The notes below the pieces were generated by a model. The model was not told the origin of the DNA. It did not search any database and worked only from the letters and a program-made list of their open reading frames with translations. DNA of 64,000 bases from Woodsholea maritima DSM 17123 (GTDB taxonomy: Bacteria > Pseudomonadota > Alphaproteobacteria > Caulobacterales > Maricaulaceae), in NCBI RefSeq assembly GCF_000382325.1, contig NZ_KB908057.1:1-64000 (forward strand), given 5' to 3'. Both the position numbers and the translations under genes were made by a program. This document shows, in pieces, positions 63,194 through 64,000 of this stretch. Each line of letters starts with the position of its first letter. The stretch's first letter is position 1.

Positions 63194-64000
63194 TTATCTC
63201 CAAAACCAAGGGGGATAGGCGTCGATATCGCCTCTGAGATGACGAGAGAGCATTTGCGCTTGGAGAAAAGGTACAAGTCCGAGCGCCGCTTTCTCATTCA
63301 GAAAGGGGTGGAGACGTTCATCGCGTTTACGCTCTTGCCAAGCGGTAAGAACCGTTTTCCGCGCATCGTCAACCAGGCTAATCGCACCATTATCGTGGAG
63401 CTTGAAATCGCCGCTTCGTAATTGGCGGCGGTTGACCAAGGATAAGGCCAATCTGTCGCACAGGACGGGTCGCAATTCTTCCATGAGATCCAGCGCTAGG
63501 CTAGGGCGTCCAGGGCGATCGCGATGTAAAAATCCAACCGCTGGGTCAAGCCCTACACTTTCGGCGGCGCTGCGACACTCATGGGTCAGCAAGGTATATA
63601 AAAATGAAAGTAAGGCGTTAAAGCGATCTAATGGCGGGCGGCGTGATCTGCCGTGCCACTGCAATTCTGGATCCGGAGATCGAATGAGGATCGGGAACGC
63701 GCTGAAATATATCCGGCTGGCCTCGCCTTCTAATCCACGCATGATGTCGATAGCGCTTTCTTGTTCAAGGGCATGCAGAATATGGGCCAATCTTTGTGCG
63801 ATATCGCTTAAGGTTGATTGCGCGGTGTTATCATCGGTTTCTAAATCTCTACGTGCGCGCAGGATGACTTGGCGTTGATTGGATATTTTACCAAGTAGAA
63901 AAGCGCGAACAATATCGCTCATTTGATCTGGGCTGTCGGCGCAACGATATTGTGCCCGTCGCAATAAGACATTCCCGCTGAGCGGGCCTTCAATACGTGT
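63194..64000 (-). CDS. cas1: CRISPR-associated integrase Cas1, 5' end beyond the window
   Basis: At least 268 codons are visible and the frame is still open at the window edge (TRIEGPLSGNVLLRRAQYR comes before the first candidate start inside the window, a TTG), so the gene is partial. The C-terminal domain has FNALLSFLYTLLTHECRSAAESVGLDPAVGFLHRDRPGRPSLALDLMEELRP, with the metal-binding Glu and His residues of the integrase, and it ends DAYPPWFWR as in subtype I-C proteins. The rest of the operon (cas3, cas5, cas8c, cas7, cas4) would lie to the right. Confidence 0.95.
   Translation of the reverse strand, partial: TRIEGPLSGNVLLRRAQYRCADSPDQMSDIVRAFLLGKISNQRQVILRARRDLETDDNTAQSTLSDIAQRLAHILHALEQESAIDIMRGLEGEASRIYFSAFPILIRSPDPELQWHGRSRRPPLDRFNALLSFLYTLLTHECRSAAESVGLDPAVGFLHRDRPGRPSLALDLMEELRPVLCDRLALSLVNRRQLRSGDFKLHDNGAISLVDDARKTVLTAWQERKRDERLHPFLNEKAALGLVPFLQAQMLSRHLRGDIDAYPPWFWR

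Overview
The window is a stretch of an alphaproteobacterial chromosome of moderately high GC content. Gene content points to the Caulobacter-like side of the class (Maricaulales/Hyphomonadaceae or relatives, tentative). Signs are a DivL-type pseudo-histidine kinase with tyrosine at the phospho-acceptor site, an Usg-family protein, a CC0125/CC1285-type lipoprotein, a FYDLN-acid (TIGR02300) protein, an alphaproteobacterial Mic60/mitofilin in a heme operon, an AccD with a degraded zinc ribbon, and CtrA-box-like sites (TTAA-N7-TTAAC). Almost all of the DNA is coding and most genes are housekeeping.

Layout. 1-450: 3' end of an IS110-family transposase and a palindrome. 0.5-16 kb: divL, two small envelope proteins, a [2Fe-2S] ferredoxin with its reductase, then the co-oriented run tsaE-amgK-murU-addB-addA-trxA (tRNA modification, cell-wall sugar recycling, double-strand break repair, redox) and an atypical thioredoxin-fold protein behind a perfect CtrA-like box. 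16-22 kb (minus): trpF-trpB-trpA-accD-folC and a LysR regulator with a small divergent ORF. 22-28 kb (minus): a CJM1_0395-type protein, then aroA-cmk-rpsA-ihfB. 28-40 kb: tRNA-Ala, pyrF, an SDR, an animal-type glutaminase, argG, ftsK between two secreted beta-propeller proteins, and nth.

40.0-43.2 kb is the most distinctive locus. A DUF1971 cupin, a group III truncated hemoglobin, an NsrR-type Fe-S repressor and an Nfu-type Fe-S scaffold form one run; a cyanide/NO-resistant alternative oxidase (AOX) lies nearby on the other strand. Near-perfect 11-1-11 inverted repeats of the NsrR type sit just upstream of both the cupin and the AOX. Together they read as a nitric-oxide response module: NO detoxification, Fe-S repair and NO-insensitive respiration. 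A cluster of four hairpins lies between the two arms.

43-61 kb: small secreted Cys-containing DUF6438-like proteins, an ATP-grasp ligase, an adenosine kinase, a GGDEF-EAL protein, a multi-pass membrane protein, a lipoprotein, Usg, a 0.9 kb repeat-rich non-coding island, Rieske and YciI proteins, gpsA, tsaD, the operon hemC-hemD-mic60-hemY, and udk. 61.5-64 kb: tRNA-Thr, then a CRISPR array of 16 identical 31-bp repeats, its leader, cas2 and a cas1 cut by the window end. Repeat sequence and Cas1/Cas2 type indicate subtype I-C, read on the minus strand.
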